Shown in pieces: positions 37,620 to 48,729 of a stretch of 64,000 nt of DNA. Source of the DNA: Siniperca chuatsi. Its lineage: Eukaryota > Chordata > Actinopteri > Centrarchiformes > Sinipercidae. A model generated the notes under the pieces. The model had not been told where the DNA came from, did no database searches, and was given only the letters and a program-made list of their open reading frames with translations. Position 1 is the first letter of the stretch. Each line of letters starts with the position of its first letter. The position numbers and the translations under genes were made by a program. The stretch covers positions 34,870,952 to 34,934,951 of the forward strand of contig NC_058044.1 of the NCBI RefSeq assembly GCF_020085105.1, written 5' to 3'.

Positions 37620-38221
37620 TTGCTGTTATAAAATTTACTATTGATGGGAGCCAAGGACACGCACATGCACACACAGACACACGCACAATTATTTTTCACC
37701 CACTTTTTTTCCTGCATTAGGACTTTTAGAATCTGATATATGGCCATATACAGTATGAACACATATTAGCTGTATATGTTTACATATAGGAACATGTATT
37801 TTGATCCAGTATCTGTTTTTCACATACAGTATATTAAAATATGGAGCAGAAATGTTTGTTTTATAGTTAATGTTAATTGCAGTTAACTGCCACCCAGCAT
37901 TGTTGATATCTTTTTGGAAAAAGAACAGTTGTCATTTGCTCTACTGAGACAGCATTTCCATTTGAAATTAATGATACATTGGTCATTTTGCCCTTTTGCC
38001 AATAACATGGTTCACCTCATGTTTCATGTTGAAAGCTGTCAGATCTGAAAACATCCTTAACATTAATGTTGCATCATATTATCATATCAGTAATGTCATA
38101 TCAGTATTATTTATATCAGTATTTGCTTATTGGTCTCATGGAGAAATTTAAGTAGTGTGTCCTTGAGAGATAAATTACAGGACCACAAACACACTCACAT
38201 CTAGACTTGTTCAAGTGTGCG

Positions 38222-38300
38222 TATATAAAGACCAGGGCAGCCTCCTGTCATCACTGCATCACTCAGCTGATACCTGAACACCTCACATTTACCTGACAGG
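38222..38300 (+). promoter_or_regulatory. Promoter and exon 1 of the lectin pseudogene
   Basis: TATATAAA is at 38222-38229, then CCTCCTGTCATCACTGCA at 38241-38258, identical to the first lectin gene. The 5' UTR ends at 38299 with a GTAAGA donor. The promoter is well preserved although the gene body is broken. Confidence 0.7.
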
Positions 38301-38345
38301 TAAGACACCTGCCGTCTCTTTGTCTTATTCCATATTATTATTATT

Positions 38346-38701
38346 ACTCACAGAGAAACGAGAAAGCACAAAACTACAGGAGAGAGAAGATATTGAGTTA
38401 GTAACATGCAGTAATGGGATAAAAATGCATACAGATGGAGAGGGAGAGAAGGAGAGAGGAGAGAGGTGCATCATGGGAAGTCTCCCGGCAGTCTAAGCCT
38501 ATAGCAGCATAACTAAGGGATGGTTCAGGACTCACCCAAGCCAGCCCTAACTATAAGCTTTGTCAAAGAGGAAAGTCTTAAGCCTACTCTTAAATGTGGA
38601 GATGGTGTCTGCCTCCTGAACACAAACTGGGATCTGATTCCACAGGAGAGGAGCTTGATAACTGAAGGCTCTGGCTCCCGGTCTACTTTTGGAGACTCTA
38701 G
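38346..38701 (-). mobile_element. L2 internal fragment in the lectin pseudogene
   Basis: It matches 26255-26600 (3' UTR part plus RT C-terminus) but lacks the L2 3' terminus, so it did not arrive as a simple 3'-anchored copy or has since been trimmed. It sits between the pseudogene's exon 1 and the first recognisable coding exon. Confidence 0.8.
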
Positions 38702-39936
38702 TGTGCCTAATGTGCTATGCACATTCACACACTACTTATAATCCACCATACTTCTTGTTAGTGTGAATGCTAACACAGCATAATGTTTTTCTTTTCAGAG
38801 GAAGAGTCTGAGATGTTTTCTGCTGGAGAGATGGCTTCATCCTCTGAAGGTTTATTGTCTTTATATGAAACATTGAACATAGAGTCTGTCCAATATAAAA
38901 AAATCAAATAAATCTCTTTTCTGTCCAAGTTATGATCTGGTCCTTTCTCTTCTGCAGGTCGTTTTTTCACATGTCCCTCTGGTTGGATCAGATACAAGAA
39001 CAGCTGCTATCTGTATGTGAGCAGTGCTGCAGTAATTTAAATGATTTACTTAAAGATACACTTGCAGTCAGAATGTTCCTTTTAAAATGTATTTCTCTGC
39101 TGTTCATCTGACAAACTGACTAACATGAAAATACTCATTCTAGATTTTATTACATTAACACAACATTTGTGTGTGTGTGTGTGTGTGTGTGAGTATGTGT
39201 GTGTGTATGCCTCCTTCCAGGCTCACTGTGCCAGTCTGGGAGCCTTCTGTCCATCATGTGTTTGATTACAATTTCCTCCAGGAGCTCACTAGGAGATCAG
39301 GAAGCTCTGGCTCCTGGATGGGATGATTCTACATCCAGGTTATTAGACCATCATACATATTTAATAAGAAGATGAATCACTGTCAGCATACTGTATCTAT
39401 CAATCAAACCGTCTATAACAGATGATTTTCCATCCAGGTTAGACTACATGAACATAAAAATATGAAAGTTGTGGGCAGAAGTGTCCAATAAAAGTCTTCT
39501 GCTTGTTATACCTCATGTGTCTTGTGTCCAGGGCTGGAGATGGGTGGACCAAAGCTCCTTCAAGTAGACTGGACTACTGGAGCTCACAGAATACTGTCAG
39601 CCACTACCAGTACATCCACCTTAATGCCAGGGGTAAGACAAAACATTTCCATCTGTCACTTCAACTCTTTAGTTATATTTAGCTAGCTAATAATACTTCT
39701 GGAATTAAGATAAATGTCTTTTTAGCTTGACCACTGCAAATTTTTCAGTTTGATACATACTTTAATTATTAGATTTTTAAAGGTTTTGTAAACCCATGAA
39801 TGATCATCATTACAGGCAATATTAGGCTTGTGTATCTCAACACAACAATGAATTTTCTCTTGCAGCTGGCTGGTCCAGTCATGACTGCAATAATGGATGG
39901 CCATCCATTTGCATGAAGAGAACTGACACCTGCTAA

Positions 39937-41981
39937 ACCTGACCCTGGGATACAGCTGTGTGTACTGATCTTAATCATAATCCTTGGAATGTGATGGAGG
40001 ACATTTTGGAGAAGTGTTAGCATACAAACCTTGCTTTGTGACTCTCCTGTCACAGGAGTTTAATGTATTGGTGCTGTGCTTTTCAAATCTAAACTTTTAA
40101 CAGTGACAGACTTGTTGATTATTTAATGCTGTACATATGGAACAAAATGCTTCTTCCTTGTTGCTACAAAATCAGATTTGTAACGAGGACACAGGGCCAG
40201 TGGTGATTTCTTTTTTAACTTTGGAATACAAGTTTTGAAATTTAATTTCTATTATAAATTAAAATACATGTAATAAATAAATAAATAATGTTTGATGGAC
40301 TGTATTATTCGTATGCCGTATTTGCTAACAGCAACATTAGCAGCTTCATTCAAGTCTTGTAGAAATGAAGAATATAGAATACTATCCACAACATCTCCAA
40401 GAAAATCTTTTTTGTATGCTATTGTAATTCTTCCATTTAGTTATAGATGAACTTATAAACTCAGTTTAACTCAACACTTGATAGCAAATGTTACCTGCTT
40501 GGTGTTGTAGCATAGACCAAGGAGGTTTTCTACACCTGTAAATGTTCATTGTTGCACATAAAATCTATACAATTTACTGTATATAAGCAGACCATACATG
40601 GTCAAAAACATTCCTTTCATGGTCAACTAATGTCAATGATGCTAATTCTACTTCCATTGGGTACCTCTATTTTGTTAAAAGGTGGAACCTGCACTAACAT
40701 GTGGCTAGTTGGGTCTCCTGAATGCACCGCTAACCTCCAAATACTCTCTCTTTCAACTGCTCAACAGCAAGTGAGAGGTCTGTGAGCAACCAGTGTCATA
40801 AAATACGTTTGATACAAATGCTAAAGAAATGCGTAAAAGCTCCATCAACCATCAAGGAAAAATATTATTATAGTATAGTATTATAGTTTTTAACATGGTG
40901 ACACACTGTATTGACTGAAGATATTTTTATGGGATCTGATTGGTTTGTTTGCTGGGTATTTTTGAGTAAAAAGGTACACAAACTCCTGAGCAGCTCCAGT
41001 ACCAAAGAACAAGTGGGGAAGACAGGCCGTAACTAATAGTTAACAAGTTCCTAAATAACTGAATCAAAGAATATATAATAGATGCTGATACATTATTGAG
41101 AAGGGACTTATAGATACTGTTAATGAACCTTGTCAATTATTAGTTCTTAAATATTTGTATAGCTGCATACAGACCATGCAATTGTACTTACTACTTAAGG
41201 TGCTGGTATGCTCAAAAAGAACTACTGTATATCTATAAATATCTGTTCTGAACCGCCACACTGTAAGTCATAGAGTAAGAGTGTAAGTCGAAATGCAATA
41301 TGGAGATACCGGCACAGTCTCTCCTGGAAGAAATTCATAGTGTTACACTTTGTTGTTCATATGAAAAGTGACAGAAGTAGTTGTGTAAAAAATTAAAACA
41401 GAGAGCTGAGAGAGAAGTTCAAACCCTGCCTACTTTCTCACCTCCACCCAGCTGACCAAAGTTAAAGTTACAAAATGGTTGGACACAGGAGGAGGTTTCA
41501 GACACTGTTAGGCCATCTGACAAGCAGTGTAGCAGTACTACTACTACTACTACTATGACGACTACTACTAATAATAATTGAACTTGCCTCTGGGTAACAC
41601 ATGCAAGCCTGTATTTAAAGAAGGACAACAGCTCACAAATAAGGTTTTTTTAATTGTTTAAGAATAGATAGTCAATTACACTCTTTAGGCAGATAAACTA
41701 GCAAAGAAATACAAACACCAACCACAACCTATACAACTGCCTTACATTCCAAACTGCTGTTTGCAAAAAACAATATATATATATATATATATAAAACAAA
41801 ACAACAACAACAACAACAACAAAACCCCCTTTATATTGACGTGGATTCATTTGTGCTGAGATTGGTGTTACATATGCATGCTTTTGGTCCAGCATGTATA
41901 AGCATGACAGTGACATGTAGTCTTATAAAGAACAAACAGCAGCTGTACAAGTCAGCAGTAACACTACACACACTGTGATGA
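39937..41981. other. Between lectin pseudogene and next lectin gene
   Basis: 3' flank with AATAAATAAATAAA near 40273, a candidate polyadenylation region. (CTA)n at 41538-41570, (TA)n at 41773-41793 and (AAC)n at 41801-41823 are simple repeats. No gene. Confidence 0.55.
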
Positions 41982-44900
41982 CTAGCAGTTTGACCTCAGC
42001 TCACAGACGAATGGGAAGCGGATGCTGCAGCCATGATTGGACCAGCCCTTGGACTCTGCAAAAACATTATCCTCATCAACATCATCATCATCATCATCAG
42101 CTATGGCAACACAATTACATCAATCAAGTTTAATGGTACAAATAGGCCTGATGGTCCTGATGGTCCTGTCTCTGTGCTGTACTGTATGTTCAAATGTTTT
42201 TTTTAACCATGACCAGCAGATGACGGCGAATGGGTTTTCTATTCATACCTTGAGAGTTGAGCAGTAGGCACTGGTAATGGTCAGTGGAACTCACTGTTTC
42301 CCAATTGTGATAGCCAAACACTGAGCCATCTTCCCATCTCCAGTCACCCTGGAGGAAATCACCATTACAGTCCCCTTCATTCACAGTTTGTTTCAGTGTC
42401 TCTACATGTACACTTTTAGTTTAACGCAACTTCGTGTAGGATTTGAACATTTCTGATTAAAAAAACTGGATGAATTTTCACCAGAATTGTTTCACTTTTC
42501 TATAAACAAAATGATTCAAAATACAAACCTGGAAGTAGTAACCTCCAATCCAGGCGAAAGTGTGACCACCAGTCTTGACCATACGCTGGAGGAAATTATA
42601 CTCCCAGATATTGTGGACTGAGGCCAGACTGCCATCGAAGCCAGCACAGAAGCTCTGCAGGACAAGACGAGGAGAGGAGAGGAGAGTAAAGGAGGGGGAC
42701 TTTTTATTTCAAAACAATACTGTATTCAAGTAATGCTATGAAAGCGCTCCAAACCTTCTATTTTCTTTCTTTATGAATATTATGTTGTTACCTCAGCATT
42801 TCTCCAGGTATCAGCATGGTTGGCTAAGAAGTAGCAGTTACCACGGAAACTAAACCAACCATCAAGGCAGAAATGAAAACGAGCTGAAACAATGAGAAAA
42901 ACCAATAACAATAATTAAAATAAATACCAAAATGGATCTTTTTTATCTCAGGACAGAAATTAATTTGCTTTAATTCTCCAGAAGCAGCCTCATGTGTTAC
43001 TGTAAAGGTATGTCGTGTGATTTTCTTACCTTGAGATAGAACAGCTGCTCTGCCAGCAGCAACAGCAGTGTCAGCATCCACCTCTTTAAAACAACATAAG
43101 CTCTGTCTGGTTAGCTGATTTATGAATTCTTTGTGTGACATATAAGTCATTACGCATTATTTTCTCTTTAGACATAGCTGGATAGAAAGATAGAAAACAT
43201 TTTAAAGGTCTAGTTTGTATCATTTTCATATCAGTTAACTGTGCAGCTTGTAAGAATCCCTAAATATGGCAGCAGTAGTTGATACCTTTATGAGCTTTCA
43301 GGTGATGAAGAGTAGCAGATTGGTTTATTTCTACATATTACACACACACATTTCAGCAATGATTTACTAAGAAAATGAGAAACATCTGATCTGTTGATAC
43401 AAGGTGCTTCATGTTACAGCAACAACAGCTGAAGTTAAGATGTTTAAGAAAAATACATGGTGACACATAGTGGTCTGTAATCTAACTCAACATAGAAAGT
43501 TAGAAATGTGCCAATGACCTGGTTTTGGTGCAGGTTTGTCTTCCTGTTGTACTGCAGCAGCCGCAGCTAGACCAACTCAGGGAAAGAACAGTTAAAAAGT
43601 TATGTACTATACAAGTACTACTCCAGCAACAAAGACCATGCCTCACAGATTCTATTTCCTGTTCTAACCTGTACAGTGATTTTTTCAAACAATCACGTAA
43701 TTCAAATCTCCTTCTTGTCATTGGATGGCTGCACTCTTCCTGCAAGCCTGAATCATCTACCCAGTGACTTAGCACACCAGCAGCACACTGCTAACAGGGC
43801 TAAAGTCTGGAGCTAGCTGCACCCTACAGCTGTAGGAGCTCGGCCAATGTGATGGGAAAAATACATGATGGCAACAGCGGGGCTTGGTCGAAAAAAAAGG
43901 GTCGACATGTGGACCCAATTCAATTATAATGCTGCGGGGTACTCACCTGGTAGAGGCTGTACAAGGCTGAGTCCGTACTGCAGCACCTTTGCTGCATGTC
44001 ACCCCCACATTTCCTGTCTCTCTTCAGCTGTTCCTATCAAATTCAGGCAAAAGCCCCAAAAAAAAAAAAATTTGCAGAGAGAAAAAGTGTGTGTAGTGAT
44101 GTTATTGTTGGTAGAGAAACCCTGCGGCTACAAAATAGCTGGAAGTAGAATAAACCTGAAGAGACACCTCAAGGCACACCACACAGAAACTGAGCTAACG
44201 TTAACTATAAGATATTTAATTACGTTAATTTTTCGACTTATATTAACTTAAGCCAAGTAGGCAACAAAGGGAAGTGGTGTAACATTACGTATTGTTAGCA
44301 TCACACAACAACAGGACACTGCTTGCATGCGAGTCAGTAGCCTGGCCAGCTAAATTGGATAAGCTCTTGCTTAAGACAAGTTTGTTTAATTTGGAATGTT
44401 AGACAATGTTATCCATGCTAAAGCACACACAATAAAATTGCTACACACATTTGATAGTAAGTCTGTTTTGAATGTAGCCTGTTTGCGACATCGACAGGTT
44501 ATTAAAACACACATTTTATGTAGGAAATTAGTTTCGGGCTTGGATAAAATATGCTGTTTAGTCAGCTGTTTAGTACTTAGCTTGTGTTGTATGCAAAAAT
44601 GTTGCGTAACTGGTAGCATACAAACCAATATAAACATTGAATATAACACAGTCTATTGTAAGTGTTAGTGTCTATAACGCTACCACTAAAGACGGTGTAG
44701 TCCCTCATTCGTCCAGGAGTGTTCTATCGTAGAAAAGGTTTCAGTCGTAGTCATCTGGACACTGTTTTCAGAATCAAGACGTTTCGGCTCCCATCCGGAA
44801 GTCATTCTCAATTGTGAAAAAATTGGACGGGAACTGGAAATTTAAGCTACTCTGAGTTACATAAGCCCTTCCCTCGGGAGGGAATCTGCCTGAGTATCTG

Positions 44901-46019
44901 TTAATAGCTAGTTTCACCTGAAACTGACCTAATAGTTCAGTGAGGTGAAGATTCTTAGTAGAGAGAAGAGTTGGTTTGAACGGGGCGTCAAGGAAGCCAT
45001 ATTTGTGAAGAAAGAGAACCCCTCTTTGAACAGAGATGGTGGTCTGAGATTTAATCAGAAGTCAAATGTACGGTCTGATAGACCAAAGTCTATCAGAGTG
45101 TATTATCACCTTGGTCACGCCTATCACATGCTAATCAGGCACTTAACAGTGATGAAGTAGATGCAGCCAGAAAACAATAGGCCTGATTACTGATTACTGG
45201 GCCATCTTGAAACTATTAGGTCAGTTTCAGGTGAAACTAGCTATTAACAGATACTCAGGCAGATTCCTTCCTGAGGGCAGGGCTTATGTAACTCAGAGTA
45301 GCTTAAATTTCCAGTTCCCGTCCAATTTTTACACAATTGAGAATGACTTCCGGATGGGAGCCGAAACGTCTTGATTCTGAAAACAGTGTCCAGATGACTA
45401 CGACTGAAACCTTTTCTACGATACTACCACTAAAGCATAAAAAAATTACAGAAGTCATTTGCTAAAACGTATTAGTTCAAAATAAATATGCAAGTCAGAA
45501 CATGTTTCATTTATGGATGTATTTGTTAAATGAATAACATCATACCAGACACCCTCTCTGTAAAGCTGCATACTTAATCATACCACCTGTCATTTATGGC
45601 TAATTTTCAGTACCACTTCTTTTAGCCTAAAATCAATTGGATGAAATCTTATTTGAGCAGTTTTCAGAAGTTTGATTAAAATGCTTAATCTTGGTCTTGA
45701 CTAAAACTTGACTAAAATGTTCACAAAATGTTGTCAACTAATCTTTTGATGACTAAAACGTCAAGTATTTTTGTCAACTAAAACTAGACTACAGACTGTA
45801 CAGAACTCAGCTGCAAGGCTTTTACCCAGGAACAAGAGGTTCGACCACATAAACGCATTTTTATCAGAAAGCATATCCTGATCTTACCTGAGCTGTCTGT
45901 TTATTTTATTGTTTTTATGTATTTTATTTATTTTATATTGTATCATTCACTGTGGTATTTTATTTCTCTCTCTGTAAAGCACTTTGTACTTTGTTTTGAT
46001 AAGTGCTCTATAAATAATG

Positions 46020-46061
<42 letters not shown>

Positions 46062-46403
46062 CATTATTAAATGTTCAATGTTCAGTCGACTAAGAATAAA
46101 AAGAATGAGGTTGACTAAATATGACGTAAAATTCCATGGACTTTTCATCTCAGGACAAGACTAAATCTAAAAATAGCTGACAAAATTAACACTAGTACCA
46201 AACCCTCATTTTATCCCTTGACCATGACCCATATTTTCATTATCTCTATTCTTATAAATATGTTTCAGTATATCATCTACATTTCACAGTTATTCTTGAA
46301 ACAGTACAAGTATTTGAATGTATCAGTTTTCTGTCTCACCTGTTGCAGCCCTGATGGACGGAGCAACACAGAGGATAACAGAGAGGATCAGTAGAGTCTT
46401 CAT
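41982..46403 (-). CDS. Ladderlectin-like secreted C-type lectin (intact, second gene)
   Basis: Seven coding exons on the minus strand: 46403-46340, 43566-43519, 43083-43030, 42883-42792, 42654-42529, 42348-42249, 42055-41982. All have GT-AG borders and join in frame to 185 residues. Residues 1-20 (MKTLLILSVILCVAPSIRAA) are a signal peptide. Residues 21-55 are an Ala-rich, acidic linker. Residues 56-185 are the C-type lectin-like domain: FCLDGW, SLASVHNIWEYNFLQ, WIGGYY, WRWEDG, GWSNHGC, FVC. Expected disulfides are C61-C72, C89-C179 and C155-C171, with an extra terminal Cys at 185. No EPN or QPD motif is evident. The 92-, 126- and 100-bp domain exons equal those of the 20-kb gene, showing common descent. 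Intron 1 (2.8 kb) holds hAT, Penelope and L2 insertions, and all splice sites are intact. Confidence 0.9.
43865..44200 (+). pseudogene. hAT/BED zinc-finger transposase N-terminal remnant
   Basis: The plus-strand frame includes KRVDMWTQFNYNAA and, about 65 codons on, SRINLKRHLKAHHTETE. The spacing Cys...Gly...NLKRHLKxHH is typical of BED-type fingers of hAT transposases, but one expected Cys pair is degraded. It lies in intron 1 of the second lectin gene, in antisense. Confidence 0.5.
44692..45423 (+). mobile_element. Penelope-like element with inverted 5' piece
   Basis: 44936-45180 (plus) encodes the end of a GIY-YIG endonuclease ORF (KILSREKSWFERGVKEAIFV, then NPSLNRDGGLRF). 45190-45423 is the terminal non-coding region. 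44715-44935 is an inverted copy of that terminal region. The element is flanked by the 12-bp duplication CTACCACTAAAG at 44680-44691 and 45424-45435. It lies in lectin intron 1, and the 5' part of the ORF is missing. Confidence 0.85.
45785..46067 (+). mobile_element. L2 3' end with (TTA)n tail
   Basis: A short RT C-terminal piece (about 45790-45890, 'LQTVQNSAARLLPRNKRF'-like in a degenerate frame) joins the 3' UTR ending ATAAGTGCTCTATAAATAAT and an ATT microsatellite. It matches the 3' end of the 31.7-kb element. Confidence 0.75.
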
Positions 46404-46550
46404 GACAAAAGCTAATAAACGTCTGGTGGGAGATGGATGCTCACAGATCTGCAAATATGAGTGGAAGCATTACATACAGAAAAGAAAAGAAAGAGAACAG
46501 AGAGACAGACAAAATGTAAGACAAATATACTAACACAAAAAAGCAACATG

Positions 46551-46646
46551 ACTTACACAGAGAAGCAGCAGTCCCGTGAAGTGTTTTTTAGGTATCAGGC
46601 AGGTCAGTGATGCAGTGATGACAGGGGGGTCTGTGCTCTTTATTTA
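46551..46646 (-). promoter_or_regulatory. Promoter and non-coding exon 1 of the second lectin gene
   Basis: TAAATAAA, a weak TATA box, is at 46646-46639, followed by CTGTCATCACTGCATCACTG. The 5' UTR exon ends at 46557 with a GTAAGT donor. The ATG is in the next exon. The TATA box is a poorer match than TATATAAA of the other two loci. Confidence 0.65.
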
Positions 46647-46659
46647 CACACTGAACCAC

Positions 46660-48350
46660 ACTGACTGACCTCCTTCATGTGACAGAGTTAACAATAAAAC
46701 TTCTGGACTTTGCCTCCTGCGTCAGTATTGAGTTGTGTTGCAGGAAGACAAACTGTTTTTTCATTACTTCCTTGCTAATGAGTGAAGAGTAAACTTCTGC
46801 CAGCTCACATAGTGTCAAGAGTACAATTTAGACAAAATAATCATTGTGTTGGAGAGTCAAAAAACTATCTTTACTTTCATGACTATGTATGTATGTATGA
46901 ATGCCTATCTTAAAGCCAGTTACCAAAGTACAGATGGTGAGAAATACTTACAAGCTATTCTGTCCCTCTGACACGGTGTCAATATGATGACTAGCCATGC
47001 TCACACCCAAGGCTAAGTTGTAGCTTGGCACGTTAGCTAAAATAACCCTCACACTGTGGATTTATTAGCCACACTTATTTATCATTGTAACCAACTGTGT
47101 TAGCTGCTAGCTAACAAGCTGACAGGATGTACACACAAAATCAAGCTGAAATACTAGAGGGGGAATGATTACCATCAAAAACAGCAAAGAAATGAACTGC
47201 TTAGTTTCAGTTTGGGGTGGCCATATCTAACACTAAAGCCCTAACCCTAAAATTCTTATCTCCATGTAGCAACGGAAATGTTCAGTATCACTGAATAACA
47301 TAATGATTACTACATGTTTTTTTTCCTATCAGCCAATGAATGGGTGTACTGATTCAATTTGTTAAACAATGTAACATTAAGCCCATGAGCTGGTTTAACC
47401 TTATTTATTTCTTTACTAATACCTGTTCGTTACTGTTTTTATTTTTCCTTTCATACAGCAGTCAGTATAATGCACTTGTTTCAAGCATACTATACCAGTA
47501 ACTTGATGGGTTTAATTAGGCTGACTCAGTCAAGGGAACAGTTATGAGATAAGCTTACCATGAACTTCAGCAGAGGAATAACTGAGACTTCCTTCTGGAA
47601 AATAAGATACAGTTCCCTAACCCTTTTACCATTTACTGTACCATCTTCAGGAAGTTCTCATCATGTGTGGAGTGAAAGAGAAGACATAAGAGCCTGGAAA
47701 ATATAGAAAAGTCTATGGACAATTAAAGAGAGAGTACTTTTACTTTAACCAGTCATTAATAACACCATTTTTAGCAACTTGAGGGCAGCAGAAACAAGCT
47801 GAGAACAAAACATTGACATTTCACCTTTTAAATTATGATGAACTTGTTAGCAAACTTATTTATACAGGTGTTTGTGTCCACCTGATGAATGTAAGTCCAA
47901 TATTCACTCTCTTTTAGATCTGTTTTGGTCTCCACCAACTCCTAATATCTGTCTCTTTAGCTGCTAAATGCTCTCTCTCCACCCAGCTACATATTCCATA
48001 TGTATGGGGAATGTCCCCACCTGACAGATGACATGGATAATTATTTAAGACACACCAGTAGTACTGGCACGCACGGGCATATAAGGCACAGGTGTGCGTG
48101 ATCACTCTGATCTCCACTGAGCAGTCCAAGACGTGGGTCTAAGCAGAAGTGTAAAGAGAGAAAAGAAAGGAGAAAAAGAGAATAATAAGGGATCTGCTTA
48201 TGAGACAGACAGACATTTATCCACTGCCTGGTGCAGATGATAGCTGGCATTTGGCTCCTTTCTGGATTGCTGTCGCCTCTCATTTGCAGGTTATTGAGGC
48301 TCTGGCAGTCATCAAACACACCGAACGACGTATTGTGTGGCGAGACCCGC
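46660..48350. other. Upstream flank of the second lectin gene, no gene
   Basis: 47890-47975 shares a dispersed repeat with 8405-8500. Nothing else is identifiable. Confidence 0.45.
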
Positions 48351-48359
48351 TTATGTGCT

Positions 48360-48625
48360 CAAGTGTAGCCTCCCTGTGGAATCTGCCGATGTTGGTGGGA
48401 AGCAGCGGGGTGTGCTGGGGCTGCCAGGGGTGATAGGAGTGCACTATATGGGCGTATTGTGTGGTTATGCCCACTTTCATGTCTGGGTGTAGTTCTGTGG
48501 TGGAATCCGGCGTTGTTTGGTGCGAAATCACAGAGTGCTTTATAAACCAAAAGTAGTATTCAATTATGTAACAGACAGGAAGCCAGTGTAAAGACCTCAG
48601 AACTGGAGTGATGTTATCCATTTTC
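48360..48625 (-). mobile_element. Degenerate LINE RT C-terminal fragment
   Basis: 48621 downward reads MDNITPVLRSLHWLPVCYII, a variant of the HIxPVLxSLHWLPV motif near the C-terminus of L2-like RT ORFs. The rest is too decayed to place. Confidence 0.5.
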
Positions 48626-48729
48626 TTGGTCTTAGTGAGGACTTGAGAATTCTGAATCAGCTGAGCCTTTTTTTATTTTTTAGAGAGACCTGTAAAGACA
48701 CAGTTACAGTAGGAACTGTAAGATGATGG

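Larger units (their letters stand above)
38222..39936 (+). pseudogene. Ladderlectin-like C-type lectin pseudogene
   Basis: Recognisable exons are 38799-38849 (linker, EEESEMFSAGEMASSSE), 38958-39031 (RFFTCPSGWIRYKNSCYLY), 39221-39338, 39532-39632 and 39866-39936. The last is 71 bp, as in the first lectin gene, and ends GWSSHDCNN...TDTC then TAA. Exon 39221-39338 has a frameshift after AHCASLGA and a TGA where the family has Gly in the WMGG motif. Exon 39532-39632 has another frameshift after GWRWVDQSSFK. The exon at 38958 lacks the usual final WxxAE codons. No signal-peptide exon is visible; an L2 fragment occupies 38346-38701, where it would be expected. A read-through secreted lectin is therefore not possible. 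Confidence 0.82.

Noticed and set aside
37063-37686. 207-codon minus-strand ORF
   Set aside because: It lies within the probable LTR; composition is unlike a protein, with no family motif and no splice context.
45400-45420. Second hammerhead candidate around CAGATGACTACGACTGAAAC
   Set aside because: The core U4 is replaced and no stem II can be drawn; the upstream GAGCC-GAAAC-GTC segment fits far better.
48041-48319. 92-codon minus-strand ORF
   Set aside because: No family resemblance; borders a LINE fragment.
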